DNA from: Planctomycetaceae bacterium
Lineage (GTDB): Bacteria > Planctomycetota > Planctomycetia > Pirellulales > Thermoguttaceae
DNA: 64,000 nt
Assembly: GCA_004556055.1 (NCBI GenBank)
Contig: SFIW01000016.1
Location: forward strand, 1-64,000
Direction: 5' to 3'
Both the position numbers and the translations under genes were made by a program. Position 1 is the stretch's first letter. Each line of letters starts with the position of its first letter. Under the pieces are notes generated by a model. The model was not told the origin of the DNA, did not search any database, and saw only the letters and a program-made list of their open reading frames with translations. This document shows positions 45,002 through 54,641 of the stretch, piece after piece.

Positions 45002-47050
45002 TTACGGATGCAAACGCGACCTTTCTCCTACTCCTCTCTGCGTTTGCGAAGGGCGCCTCGCGCGGCGCCGCAGAAGAACCCAGGCGACCGCTAAGATCGT
45101 AAAGGAGACGAAGATTTCCGACGCGTTCCATGGCGCTCCTCCCAGGTCTTCCTCCTCTTCCGGCGGCGCGACGCTCGCAACCCGACCCACAAGCACCGGC
45201 GCGCGCGTCCACTTCTTGACGTCCTGCGGCTCCTCCGATTCCTTTCCCGCAACGGGCGCCGACGAACGATACGCCCACGTCTTGTAGAAGAATCCGTCGA
45301 TCTCGATCTCGCGACGATACCCCTCGCCGCTCCCCGTCTCGAGCCCTGCGGGAAGTTCCGGCGCGCAAAGGACGATCGGCCATCCTTGCGATTCCTTCGT
45401 GAAGAAGAAGATCTGATAATACTTCTCGAGCCCCGTCGTCGCGCGAACCTCCGCGTCGTCGATCAGGATCATATTCACCCGACGCGTCCAGCCCTCGAGA
45501 CGAACGCGCCGACCCTGACTCGACTCCGCGCGATTGAAGAGCGCGACTTCGTCGACTCCTCCCCGCGAGTCCTTGACCTTCCCCTCCGCGTACGCGCGGA
45601 GCGAACCGTAGAAGGAGCGGCGATCTTCCGTTCGCCACCGAAGCGCTCCGATAATTTCGCGACGTCTCTGCGGATCCTTTTCTTTTTCGTACGCGTCGCG
45701 CGAGTAGACGCGCGTCTCTTCGAACGCGCTCAAATCGACCCCCGCGCGACCCAGCGGCGCGTCCTCAGGAAGCCATTCGAGCCGCGTCCCCAAGAAGACG
45801 CGCGAGCCCTCCTCCGCTCCGAAGCGAATCCCCAGCGCCGCGACGCGCTCTCCAACTCCCGACGCCGACGTCTTTCCGCGCGGCGCGTCGAAGAAACCGT
45901 CCGGCGCCTCGAAGCGCGGGAGACGCGTCAAATAAAGCGCCGCGCGTTCTCTTTCGCCGCCGTTCTCCGCGCCCTCCGCCGCGATCTCCACGCGATAGAG
46001 CGCCCCCCCTTCGACGCGTTGCGCCTCCGCGACGTCGAGCGCGAGACTTTCGATCCGCGCGACGCGCCCTTCAACGCGTTCAACCTCTTCCGCGCCCCTT
46101 GCCAGAAGCGCGTCCGCGCTAAGAAGACGCTCTCCCCTCGCGAGAACTCCCAGCGCCGTCTCTCTGCGTTCGCGCCCAGCCTCCGTCGGCGCGTCGAGGC
46201 GCGGTCGATTTTCGCCAAGTTCCGCAGACCACTTCTCCTCGCTGGCGCCCGCGACGACGCTCCAAAAAACGTCGCGCGGCGTCTTCGCTCCCTCGTCGTC
46301 TTGCCCGAAAAGCGAACCCAGACTCACCCCTAAAACGCACAAGAAAGCGCCCGCGACTTCCGACTTTCTCACCTTCAAGAAGCGCCCCCCTCGAAACGCG
46401 AACCAGAGCGTTCCCAACGCAAGAATCGCCGCGATCTTCATCAGAAGCCCACCGCTCTCCGAATCGGGAGTCGACTCGACCGCCGATTCCGCGACGCGAA
46501 AATCAGCGCACGCAAGCGTCGGCGTCGTGAGGAGATCTTCCCCCGCGTCGTAACTCGTCGCGCGATAATAGACCCCCTTTCCCTCGACCGTTTCGCGCCG
46601 ATATTTTGCGTTCGGATCCCCCGCGCGGCGCGGCAAGGGCGCGGCGTCGACGTCGAGCCCGTCGGGGAGCGTCTTGGAGAGGACGCGGATCGGATCGCGC
46701 TTCGAGTCGGGCAGCAGGATCCAAAGATCGTAAAAGGTCTCGGCGTCGGGAATCTGGACGCGGTCGACGCGTAGGAGTCGCCCTTGGAAGGAGAGGAGCT
46801 TGCCGCCTTGGGCGCGAAGCTGGATCGTCTCGGCGCGAGCGAAAGGAATAGCGTCCGGGGCGGCTTCAAGCGCGTTCCAGAGGTCGCGGAGCGCGAAGAC
46901 GTCGCGACTCGGTTGGAAAGGAAAGCCGTCTTCGCGCCATTGAGAATGGTCGAACCGCGGGAGTTCGTCGGCGAAAAGTCGCGGCGCGGCGAGGAGCGTC
47001 AGGAGGACGCATAACGCAAGAAAGACGCGACGGCGGACGGCTGTTGGCAT
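45002..47050 (-). CDS. Exported membrane protein with internal duplication
   Basis: This 682-residue protein is not recognised as a known family. A signal peptide MPTAVRRRVFLALCVLLTLL ends near LFADE. Two membrane helices follow at about 206-226 and 236-253 and one near the C-terminus (about 640-662), with a basic cytoplasmic tail. The segment after FQGRLLRVDRVQIPDAE up to TTPTLACADF is mirrored near the C-terminus by LEGWTRRVNMILIDDAE up to APVLVGRVAS (both contain a P-I-x-V-L-x...LP-x-GL pattern). A third weaker copy starts at VEGRVARIESLALDVAE. AAGGG precedes the ATG. It is divergent from the TPR-ExbB-ExbD cluster, which may share its function. Confidence 0.7.
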   Translation of the reverse strand: MPTAVRRRVFLALCVLLTLLAAPRLFADELPRFDHSQWREDGFPFQPSRDVFALRDLWNALEAAPDAIPFARAETIQLRAQGGKLLSFQGRLLRVDRVQIPDAETFYDLWILLPDSKRDPIRVLSKTLPDGLDVDAAPLPRRAGDPNAKYRRETVEGKGVYYRATSYDAGEDLLTTPTLACADFRVAESAVESTPDSESGGLLMKIAAILALGTLWFAFRGGRFLKVRKSEVAGAFLCVLGVSLGSLFGQDDEGAKTPRDVFWSVVAGASEEKWSAELGENRPRLDAPTEAGRERRETALGVLARGERLLSADALLARGAEEVERVEGRVARIESLALDVAEAQRVEGGALYRVEIAAEGAENGGERERAALYLTRLPRFEAPDGFFDAPRGKTSASGVGERVAALGIRFGAEEGSRVFLGTRLEWLPEDAPLGRAGVDLSAFEETRVYSRDAYEKEKDPQRRREIIGALRWRTEDRRSFYGSLRAYAEGKVKDSRGGVDEVALFNRAESSQGRRVRLEGWTRRVNMILIDDAEVRATTGLEKYYQIFFFTKESQGWPIVLCAPELPAGLETGSGEGYRREIEIDGFFYKTWAYRSSAPVAGKESEEPQDVKKWTRAPVLVGRVASVAPPEEEEDLGGAPWNASEIFVSFTILAVAWVLLRRRARRPSQTQRGVGERSRLHP

Positions 47051-47299
47051 GGCGAGACCCTTTCTGCTTTGACGAGACGAGAGGACGAGAAGGACGGCGT
47101 GTTCCCATTATATCGAAGGGGGACGCAAGACGCGAATTATTTTTTCGAAAAACGCTTGGCGGAGAAAGTTGACGCGTCTTGGGAGAGTTTCTCTTAATAG
47201 AGAATTGATTTTTGACCGAAATCTATGTATGATAAGATTGGATTAGGCTAGACCTATTCATCGTTCTTTTAGAGTCCACGTTCCATGTAGAGAGAGAAG

Positions 47300-50200
47300 A
47301 TGTATCGAACGCAGCGAACAGAAGAGAAAGGTCGCGCGCGAGTTCGCCTGGCGACGACGGCGTTTATCTGCGCGTTGATTTTCATCGCGTCGCGCTCTTT
47401 TGCCGCTGAAGATTGGGCGGCGTTTCTTGACGCGCTCAAGACTCGCGGATACGACGACGTCGCGCTCGTTTACCTGAAGCAGTTGCAAAACGACGGTTCC
47501 GCGCCCCCCGAGCTCAACGACGTGCTCGATTATCGCATCGGCGAGGCGGCCTTCGAGGAGGCGGCGAAAGCGACGGGAGCGCGTCGCGACGCCCTGTGGG
47601 ACGAGGCGCAGGACGCCTTCGCGAAATATCTCGAAAAATCTCCTTCCGGGGAGTTTGCGCTCGAGGCGAACTCGGGAACGGCGGATATCGAAACGCGTCG
47701 CGCCGACGTTCTCTTTGCCGAAGCGAATCGCAAGGGCGCGTCGGAGGAGACGCGAACGCAGAAATTAGAGCAGGCGCGCGTCTATATGACGAACGCGTCG
47801 AAAAGTCTCGCCGCCGCGTCGAAGCTCTCGACAGAACGCCTCAAGGCGAGTCGCGGTCAGGATTCTAACGCCGCTAATTCCGCCGACGCGACGCGACGCG
47901 CGCAGGCGACGCATATCGACCTCATGACGCGTTACGCGAACGCGCGCGCTCAGATCGCCCGAACCTACCCCGAAGGGTCTTCGGAGCGCAACGACGAGCT
48001 AGAGCAGGCCGCTGATCGATTCGCGAAAATCTTCTCCGCGTATCAGCAGTATCCGCTCGCGTTCAAGGCGCGGCTTTACGAAGCGCAGATCGAGCGCGAA
48101 CTCGGCAAGGTCGACGCCGCGCTTACGCTCCTCTCGGAGATCGACGTTCTGCCGTATGAGCGTGAGTTTTACACGCTTAAAACCCTATCCCTCGCGCTTT
48201 ACTCGCAGATTGTCGAAGAGCGCGGCGGGACGGTCGAACAGATGACGTTTATACAGAAGTATCGAGCGTGGCGCGACGCTAATCTTCTCGAGTCTTTTTA
48301 CGAAAGCGCGGAAGGTCGCGCGATCCAACGCCGCGCGGGAGCCGCCCTTCTGGCGCTGGAGAAAACGCGTCGGTCGAACTATAGAGAATACGCCGACGCG
48401 GGTAAACAAGTCTTCGTCGACGCGACCGATCCGGTTTATAAAGAACTCAACGTCGGAGACAAGAAAAGCGTGAACAAACTCTTGCTGGCGAGCGCGAAGA
48501 TTCTCGGCGCGGTCGGAAACGGACGCGACGAGGAAGCGGCGGCGGCGAAAACGCTTCTGCAAGACGAGCTCTTCCAGGGGCTCGACGTCGAGAAGCTCTC
48601 GACGAACGACGTCGACGATTTTGACGCGGCGGTGAACGAGGCGTATCGCGCCGCGTCCATATTCGCGGAGAAGAAGACGGCGCGCGATTCCGCGTCCCCC
48701 GAATATGCGCAGGAGGCGCAAAAGGACTTTGACGCCGCCGCGATCGCCGCCCTTGACGCGTTCCGCGTCGCTCTCGACATGAGCGCGAAGGAAATGATTC
48801 CCGACAAGCGCGGGAGTCTCAACGCCGAGAACGCGACCGCCGCGCGCGACGAAGTCAATAAGATCCTTCTCAGATATTCGGCAGTCGCGTATTATCTAGG
48901 CCGTTACGAAGAAGCGTTCGTCGCGGGGGATCGCGTCGCGCATGAGAAAGAATGTCCTGAAGCGGAGCAGGGGGGCGTCCTCGCGCTCAAGGCGTTGCAG
49001 GCGATTCAGGGAGAAGCGCATACGCAAAACTCCTCGGGGGCGGATAGTCTCGACGCGAAGGTTGAGGAGTACGTCGCGTTCTGCGGGGAAACGTGGGGAG
49101 AGAACGAGAATTCGCTCATAGCGCAGGAAGCGATCGTCGCGCAGCTCGAGAACGCCGTCGCGGCGGGGGATATCGACGGGGCGGTCGCCGCGCTGGAGAA
49201 GATCCCGGAAAGTTCGCCGCGCCGCGCCTCCGCCGAGTTGTCGTTAGGACGCGCGTTATGGTCTCTCGCGTCGAAGAAGAACGCCGCCGCGACCGATTCC
49301 GCTCAGGCGGACGACGCGCAGGATTCGGCGCAAGACTCCGCCGGTGACGATTCTCCCGAAAAACTCTTCGCCGCCGCGCAAAAATACCTCTACGACGGAC
49401 TCGAACGCAAGATCACGACCGACTCGGGGGAACTCGACGACGACGGCGCCGCGATCTATTCGGCGTACCTCTTGGCGCAGAGTTACGTGCGGCAGGGCGC
49501 GTACGCGGACGCGGAGAAGTGGCTGACGCATCCGCGAATCGGGGCGTTGGCGCTCATCGCGCGCGCGGAGGAAGGGAACGCCCCTTCTTTCATCGACGAT
49601 TCCTTTAAGATCGCCGCGCTCTCTTCCGCGCTCCTCGTTCAAGGAAGCGACCCCGCGCGACTCGACGAAGCGAAGGGGACGATGGCGAAGCTCGAAGCGA
49701 TCGCCGCGAACTCGCCCGACTCGGGACAGAAGCTCACGAACGTCTATCTCTCGCTCGGTCGACGCTTTGAGGAGCGGTTGACGCTCCTGAAGAATCAGGC
49801 GTCCGCGGGGGACGAGTCGAAGCGCGCGGAATTGCTCGACGCGGCGAAGGGGCTCGCGACGTTTTTGGACAACGTGGCGTCGCGTGCGGACGAATCGAAC
49901 TACGCCGCGCTCCGCTGGTCCGGCGACGCGTATTTGACGATCGGACGCGAGCTGCGCGGCAAGACGGCGGAAACGTCAACCGAAGCCGCTCCGTACTTCG
50001 CGAAGGCGCGCGACGTCTACAAAACGCTTGTCCAGAAGATCGACGCGGACCCGACCTTCGCGCCCTCTCCCGATTCGCGCGTCGCCGTCCTTCTGAAGGT
50101 CTGCGAGATTCTGCGTTACGAAGAGAAATACTCGACCGCGTATAAGAACCTTACCTCGATCTTGGAGAAACGCCCCGATTACGTCGACGGACAGTGGGAG

Positions 50201-50587
50201 GCCGCGACGCTCCTTGAAGCGTGGGGGCGCGTCGATTCGAAATATTATACCCTCGCCATGACGGGGGACGGCAAGACGCTTTGGGGATGGAACGGACTCA
50301 TGAAGCGTCTTGGCGCGGCGGGCTCGAAGGACGAGCGTGTGAAGGAGCTCTATTTCGACGCGTGCAAGGCGAAGGCGCGGACGCGCTATCGTTACGTCTC
50401 GGCGTTGAAGGATCCGAAGGAGAAGGAGACGCAGGCGAAGAACGCGGAGATGGAGTTGGAACGTCTCGCGCAGTTGCACGCGGGCTTCAACGGGCCCGAA
50501 TCGGTCAAGTATTTTAACGACGCGTACCGCGCGCTTCAGCGTTTGCGCGGGGTCGCGTCCCCGAAAGATTTAACGAAAAAGAAGTAA
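47300..50587 (+). CDS. Exported TPR-repeat protein (1095 residues)
   Basis: The product is helical throughout and Ala/Glu/Asp-rich, with repeating pairs typical of tetratricopeptide repeats (for example DDVALVYLKQLQ, AQDAFAKYLEKSPSGEFALEA, LARAEE- and GRRFEERL-type helices). A signal peptide lies in about residues 18-35 (TTAFICALIFIASRSFA). A low-complexity Asp/Ala/Ser spacer (DSAQADDAQDSAQDSAGDD) splits the middle. No enzyme motif. It is first in a cluster with a second TPR protein (15 bases on), an ExbB/MotA-like and an ExbD-like gene, a layout suggesting an energised envelope complex with periplasmic TPR scaffolds. Confidence 0.8.
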   Translation: MYRTQRTEEKGRARVRLATTAFICALIFIASRSFAAEDWAAFLDALKTRGYDDVALVYLKQLQNDGSAPPELNDVLDYRIGEAAFEEAAKATGARRDALWDEAQDAFAKYLEKSPSGEFALEANSGTADIETRRADVLFAEANRKGASEETRTQKLEQARVYMTNASKSLAAASKLSTERLKASRGQDSNAANSADATRRAQATHIDLMTRYANARAQIARTYPEGSSERNDELEQAADRFAKIFSAYQQYPLAFKARLYEAQIERELGKVDAALTLLSEIDVLPYEREFYTLKTLSLALYSQIVEERGGTVEQMTFIQKYRAWRDANLLESFYESAEGRAIQRRAGAALLALEKTRRSNYREYADAGKQVFVDATDPVYKELNVGDKKSVNKLLLASAKILGAVGNGRDEEAAAAKTLLQDELFQGLDVEKLSTNDVDDFDAAVNEAYRAASIFAEKKTARDSASPEYAQEAQKDFDAAAIAALDAFRVALDMSAKEMIPDKRGSLNAENATAARDEVNKILLRYSAVAYYLGRYEEAFVAGDRVAHEKECPEAEQGGVLALKALQAIQGEAHTQNSSGADSLDAKVEEYVAFCGETWGENENSLIAQEAIVAQLENAVAAGDIDGAVAALEKIPESSPRRASAELSLGRALWSLASKKNAAATDSAQADDAQDSAQDSAGDDSPEKLFAAAQKYLYDGLERKITTDSGELDDDGAAIYSAYLLAQSYVRQGAYADAEKWLTHPRIGALALIARAEEGNAPSFIDDSFKIAALSSALLVQGSDPARLDEAKGTMAKLEAIAANSPDSGQKLTNVYLSLGRRFEERLTLLKNQASAGDESKRAELLDAAKGLATFLDNVASRADESNYAALRWSGDAYLTIGRELRGKTAETSTEAAPYFAKARDVYKTLVQKIDADPTFAPSPDSRVAVLLKVCEILRYEEKYSTAYKNLTSILEKRPDYVDGQWEAATLLEAWGRVDSKYYTLAMTGDGKTLWGWNGLMKRLGAAGSKDERVKELYFDACKAKARTRYRYVSALKDPKEKETQAKNAEMELERLAQLHAGFNGPESVKYFNDAYRALQRLRGVASPKDLTKKK

Positions 50588-50602
50588 CGAGCGAGTGAAA
50601 CG

Positions 50603-51748
50603 ATGCGAATAACGAACGCGAAACAGAATGTCGAGTCGCGGGTGGTCGCGGCTAGTCGGCGCGGACTCGCTACTTTGGCGGCGGGCTTCGTCGCGCTCCT
50701 AAGCGTCGTGGGGAATCCCGCGAGCGCGCGCGGCGTCGATCTAGTCCGATACTGGGAGAAGAACGCGCAAGGCGTAGTCGAGGAGCGGACGGCGCAAGGA
50801 GAGACGCTCGGCGTCGATCCGAACGGCGTGGCGATGAACTGCGAGTCGGAAGACGTTGCTCCCGACGAGAATCCGATCCCTTCGGAGCGCGTCTTATGGG
50901 TGCAATACGACGCGGCGCCGATGGAATTGTCTGCGGCGCGCGTCGAGACGGAAGTCGGAAATTACGAAGAGGCGCTTGAGAAACTCAAGAGTATCGCGCC
51001 TGAAGACGTCGACCCGGACTCCATGCCGCTGATCGCTGCGGAAGCCGCGTGGTATAAGGCGTATGCGACCCTCAATCTCGCGCTTTTAGGCGCGGGAGAT
51101 CTCAAGGAGGGAGGAGCGGAGATGACGCGCTTCGTCCAGCAGTATCCGACGAGCTACCACTATTACGAAGGATGCCGTCTCCTCGGGGACGCGTTCTACG
51201 CGTACGCGCAAAGCGCGGCGAAGGACTCGGGCGCCTTTATCAAGCGCGCGGAAGGGGCGTACAACTCGCTCTTGAAAGCGGATTCCGACTCGGTGAAGGC
51301 GCGCGGCAAGCTCGGACTGGGGCGCCTGGCGCTTGCGGCGGACGACCTTGAAAAAGCGAAGACGTATTTCCAAGAAGTCGTCGATATGGACGCCTTTGAC
51401 GTGGAGAAATCGGAGGCGCGGATCGGCCTTGCGCGCGCGACCTCGAAAGAGGGGGATCACGCGGAGGCGCTCGCGCTTCTCAACGCGCTCTTGGCGGAGA
51501 CTCCGGACGACGCGACGCTGCGTCACGCGCGGATTTACAACGCGATCGGAGACGTGAGCGTCGCCGCGGATCGTCTGCAAGAGGCCGCAGTCGCGTACCT
51601 GCACGTCGACCTCCTCTATCCCCAAGCGCGGACGGAACGCGTCGCCGCGCTCAAAGCGCTCGTCGGCGTCTGGAAAGAGCTCGGGCGCGAAGATCGCGCG
51701 ATCGAGACGGATCGACGCCTACGCGATCGATTCCACGTACAACCTTAA
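50603..51748 (+). CDS. Exported TPR-repeat protein (381 residues)
   Basis: The signal peptide ends near NPASARGVD (hydrophobic core LATLAAGFVALLSVVG). The mature part is TPR-like: NYEEALEKLKSIAPED, a tail-to-head set around TRFVQQYPTSYHYYEGC (a YbgF/CpoB-like wording, where a repeat contains Q-x-x-P), and KAKTYFQEVVDMD. Such Tol-associated TPR proteins often sit by ExbB/TolQ homologues, as here. The gene follows its larger neighbour by 15 bases and precedes exbB-like by 93. Confidence 0.82.
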   Translation: MRITNAKQNVESRVVAASRRGLATLAAGFVALLSVVGNPASARGVDLVRYWEKNAQGVVEERTAQGETLGVDPNGVAMNCESEDVAPDENPIPSERVLWVQYDAAPMELSAARVETEVGNYEEALEKLKSIAPEDVDPDSMPLIAAEAAWYKAYATLNLALLGAGDLKEGGAEMTRFVQQYPTSYHYYEGCRLLGDAFYAYAQSAAKDSGAFIKRAEGAYNSLLKADSDSVKARGKLGLGRLALAADDLEKAKTYFQEVVDMDAFDVEKSEARIGLARATSKEGDHAEALALLNALLAETPDDATLRHARIYNAIGDVSVAADRLQEAAVAYLHVDLLYPQARTERVAALKALVGVWKELGREDRAIETDRRLRDRFHVQP

Positions 51749-51841
51749 TCGACCCCATCGACCTGACGACGCGCGTCGTCGCGCCGTCCCTTAAAATAGC
51801 GTCCGCCCCTGCGCGGACGGTTGACCTTGAGAGGCTTTGCT

Positions 51842-52750
51842 ATGTTCATAACTCGACGTCGTCCCTCCTTCTTGATTCGGGAAACGTTTTCTCGCGCGGC
51901 GAAGGCTTGCGTCTTCATCGCGCTCCTCGCCGCGTTAGCGTGCGCCTTTTCCACGCGCGGCGCTTGCGCTCAGGACGACTTCTCCTTCGACGAAGAGTCT
52001 GAACCCGCCGCGGCGGCTCCCGATCTTCCCGCCGCCGTCGCCGCCGACGCCGCCGCGCAACCCGTCGCCGCCGAATCCGGAGACGCCGAATCCGGAGACG
52101 CCGACGATTCCGGAGAGTCGAAAAAGAGCGACAACTACCTCATGTGGATGTTCCGGTCCCTCGGATGGTTCTTCTCCGTCGTTTTCGCGCTCCTCTCCAT
52201 GACGATGGTCGCGCTGATCGTCATCAATATCGTGAATCTGCGCCGCTCGCAGATCGTCCCGGAAGCTCTCGTCGAAGATTTCGGAAAGCTCATTGACGAA
52301 AACCGCTTCCAAGAGGCGTACGAGTGCGCGAAGGACAACGAATCGCTTCTCGGACAAGCGCTCTCCACCGGTTTGGCGCGTATGCCTTCGGGATACGAGA
52401 AAGCGTCGCAGGCGATGCAGGACGTGACGCAAGCCGAATCGATGCGCCTCGAACATCAGCTTGGGTATCTTGCGCTTATCGGGAACCTCGCGCCAATGAT
52501 CGGCCTCTTTGGCACCGTCGTGGGTATGATCGCGTCGTTCCAGGCGATCGCGTCCGGCGGCGCGGCGCCTTCTCCTCAAAAGCTCGCCGAAGGTATCGCC
52601 ACCGCGCTCTTTACGACGGAACTGGGCTTGGCGATCGCGCTTCCCGCGCTTGCCGCCTATGATATTCTCAAAAATCGACTCGCGCGATTCATCCTAGACG
52701 TCGCCGTCGTGAGCGAATCCTTCATGGGACGTTTCTCACCCTCGAAATAA
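51842..52750 (+). CDS. MotA/TolQ/ExbB proton channel family protein
   Basis: This 302-residue ExbB/TolQ homologue opens with an unusual exported N-terminus: a hydrophobic segment (about 22-40, with a cleavage-like ACAQDDF), then an Ala/Glu/Asp-rich stretch (SFDEESEPAAAAPDLPAAVA). The channel part follows: helix 1 SVVFALLSMTMVALIVINIV, the cytoplasmic loop MQDVTQAESMRLEHQLGYLA, and LAPMIGLFGTVVGMIASFQAI (the conserved P-x(2)-G-L-(L/F)-G-T-V motif), then LFTTELGLAIALPALAAYDIL. Start at 51842 uses GAGAGG. It would convert ion-motive force into movement with ExbD. Confidence 0.92.
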   Translation: MFITRRRPSFLIRETFSRAAKACVFIALLAALACAFSTRGACAQDDFSFDEESEPAAAAPDLPAAVAADAAAQPVAAESGDAESGDADDSGESKKSDNYLMWMFRSLGWFFSVVFALLSMTMVALIVINIVNLRRSQIVPEALVEDFGKLIDENRFQEAYECAKDNESLLGQALSTGLARMPSGYEKASQAMQDVTQAESMRLEHQLGYLALIGNLAPMIGLFGTVVGMIASFQAIASGGAAPSPQKLAEGIATALFTTELGLAIALPALAAYDILKNRLARFILDVAVVSESFMGRFSPSK

Positions 52751-52778
52751 GAGACGCGCGCCGTAAGAGGACGACATT

Positions 52779-53246
52779 ATGAGAAAGAAACGCGAACTGA
52801 TTACGATGGAGCCGACGGAACCGAATATGACGTCGATGATCGACGTCGTCTTCCTCCTCATCTCCTTCTTTACGCTCGTGATGAACTTTTCGCAGGCGGA
52901 GCAGCATGAAGAAATCGCGCTTCCCAAAAGCGAGTTGGCGCAGCCCCCCGAGACGGCGCCTCCCGAGATGATAACGCTCCAGATCCTCCCCGATCAGACG
53001 ATCGTCGTCGGTTCGAAGCGCTGCGCGTTAGAAATGGGAGACGTTCGCGCCTCATCCTTCAGCGCCGTCTTGAAGGACGAGCTCGACGTTCTTCACACTC
53101 TGCGGCGCGTTCAGCCCGCGGACGTCACGATCGTGATTCGCGGCGACGCCGATTTGCCGATGGGCTTTGTGCAGCGGCTTATCTCCGCGTGCCAGGATCG
53201 CGGCGCCGACAATTTCGTGCTGCGCGCCCGACAAGCGGTCGAGTAG
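52779..53246 (+). CDS. ExbD/TolR-family protein
   Basis: This 155-residue protein has a short cytoplasmic basic N-terminus, one helix with the ion-path aspartate in MTSMIDVVFLLISFFTLV, and a periplasmic part (PPEMITLQILPDQTIVV..., then DVTIVIRGDADLPMGFVQRLISACQDRGADNF) of the ExbD/TolR fold. It lies 28 bases after the exbB-like gene with AGAGGA before the ATG. No TonB/TolA-like gene follows; the next gene is convergent 6 bases on. The TPR proteins upstream are candidates for the periplasmic receivers (inference). Confidence 0.92.
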   Translation: MRKKRELITMEPTEPNMTSMIDVVFLLISFFTLVMNFSQAEQHEEIALPKSELAQPPETAPPEMITLQILPDQTIVVGSKRCALEMGDVRASSFSAVLKDELDVLHTLRRVQPADVTIVIRGDADLPMGFVQRLISACQDRGADNFVLRARQAVE

Positions 53247-53252
53247 CCCTCC

Positions 53253-54353
53253 TTAAAGAAGATTCTGAAGATACTCCTCGCGCGACGCGTAGAGCGCGGG
53301 GGAGCATCCGAGGACGCGATTCATGTACGGCGTCGATCCGGGTTCGTCGGGGCGGCGCCGTTTATGCCATTCTCGCGAATCGGGGATGAGTTCCGCAAGC
53401 CCCGGCCACGGCGTGAAGGGGCGGCGCCCCAAAACTTCGCAGAGCTTGCTCGAATCGAGCGAGCAGTTGCGCACGCGCGGAGGAACGGGACACGATTCTT
53501 CCGTCAACATGCCAAAGAGGAGCTCGCCGTCGAAGCCCCCCGCGCGGTTGATGATCTGCGCCATCTGATAAAGGCTGACTTGACGCGGCCCCCCGCAGTT
53601 GAGGAGACCCGCGTAGTCGTTCGCGAGAAATTCGCGAAAGACGCGCGCCATCTCGTCCACGTACGTCGGCGTCCGAACCTCGTCGTAATAGAGCGTCGCT
53701 GGACGATTCGGACGGAAACGCCCCGCGATCCAGTCGATCGCCCCCGCGTGACCGTTGAAGGAGATTCCCATCGGCATCGAGATTCGGAGCGTGACGGCGT
53801 AAGGGTCGATTTCCGCCACCGCTTGCTCCCCTTGAATCATCGTTTCACCGTACGCCGCGGCGGGAACGGGAGGCTCGTCTTCGCGAAAACCGCCGCGAGG
53901 ACGCCCCGCGTAGACCTGATCGACCGAGAGATGCACGAGTCGAATCCCGCGTTTTCGCGCGTAGAGCGCCAGATTTCGCGCGATCGACACGTTCAGTTCG
54001 CGCGCGAGTCGAGGATCGAGGTGGCACGCCTTGAGCGCGCAGTTGCCCGCGCAGTCGAGGATCGCCGCGACTTTACGTTCGTCGAGGAGCCGTTCGATTT
54101 CGGCGTAGTCGCGAAGGCTCGAACGGATGAGATCCGGCGCGGGGAAATCGACGTCCGACTCCTGAACGACGCCGAAGACTTGACCTGGAAATCGCGATTG
54201 CAAATACGCGAGCGCCGCGTAACCCGCGACCCCCGTCACTCCCGTGATCGCCAGCGGCAGGCGCGGACGCGGAAGATCGCCCCCGTCGGGACGTTCGCGT
54301 TGACGAAGGGATTCGGCTAGAAGCTGGGAATATTTCACGGGGTTGCGCGACAT
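53253..54353 (-). CDS. RmlD-like NAD(P)-dependent sugar-nucleotide reductase family protein, catalytic Lys replaced
   Basis: This 366-residue member of the RmlD (dTDP-4-dehydrorhamnose reductase) / MAT2B-type extended SDR group has the Rossmann motif as ITGVTGVAGYAALAYL. VHLSVDQVYAGRPRGGFRED matches the family's (L)STDxVFDG segment. The active-site YxxxK is Y168-GET-M172, so the Lys is Met. RMGISFNG-like and TPTYVDEMARVFREFL parts follow. Start at 54353 has AAGGAG; the longer ORF to 54578 has no ribosome site. The end is convergent with ExbD. It may be a pseudo-enzyme or use another residue. Confidence 0.8.
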   Translation of the reverse strand: MSRNPVKYSQLLAESLRQRERPDGGDLPRPRLPLAITGVTGVAGYAALAYLQSRFPGQVFGVVQESDVDFPAPDLIRSSLRDYAEIERLLDERKVAAILDCAGNCALKACHLDPRLARELNVSIARNLALYARKRGIRLVHLSVDQVYAGRPRGGFREDEPPVPAAAYGETMIQGEQAVAEIDPYAVTLRISMPMGISFNGHAGAIDWIAGRFRPNRPATLYYDEVRTPTYVDEMARVFREFLANDYAGLLNCGGPRQVSLYQMAQIINRAGGFDGELLFGMLTEESCPVPPRVRNCSLDSSKLCEVLGRRPFTPWPGLAELIPDSREWHKRRRPDEPGSTPYMNRVLGCSPALYASREEYLQNLL

Positions 54354-54641
54354 GACGTCGATCTCCTTATATGACGACGGGTCGAAGGGACTCCTCGACG
54401 CGATAGTTGTTGACGGTCGTTTATTCAGTATAAACCCGCGCTTTTGACCGGGAAGGGGCGCGGAGGGGCGTTCCCTTCTTTTCCGCGCGGAGAGAGTCGA
54501 GGAAGGGACGCGTCGCGGGGCGTCGCGTATTCCGACGTTTCGCGCTCTTAGCGCTTGGGGAAAGGCGGTCGGTTTCACGCGCGAAGAAGGGCGTTGGCGA
54601 GAATAATTTTTAGAACGTCATAGCGAGGATTAGGAATTTCG

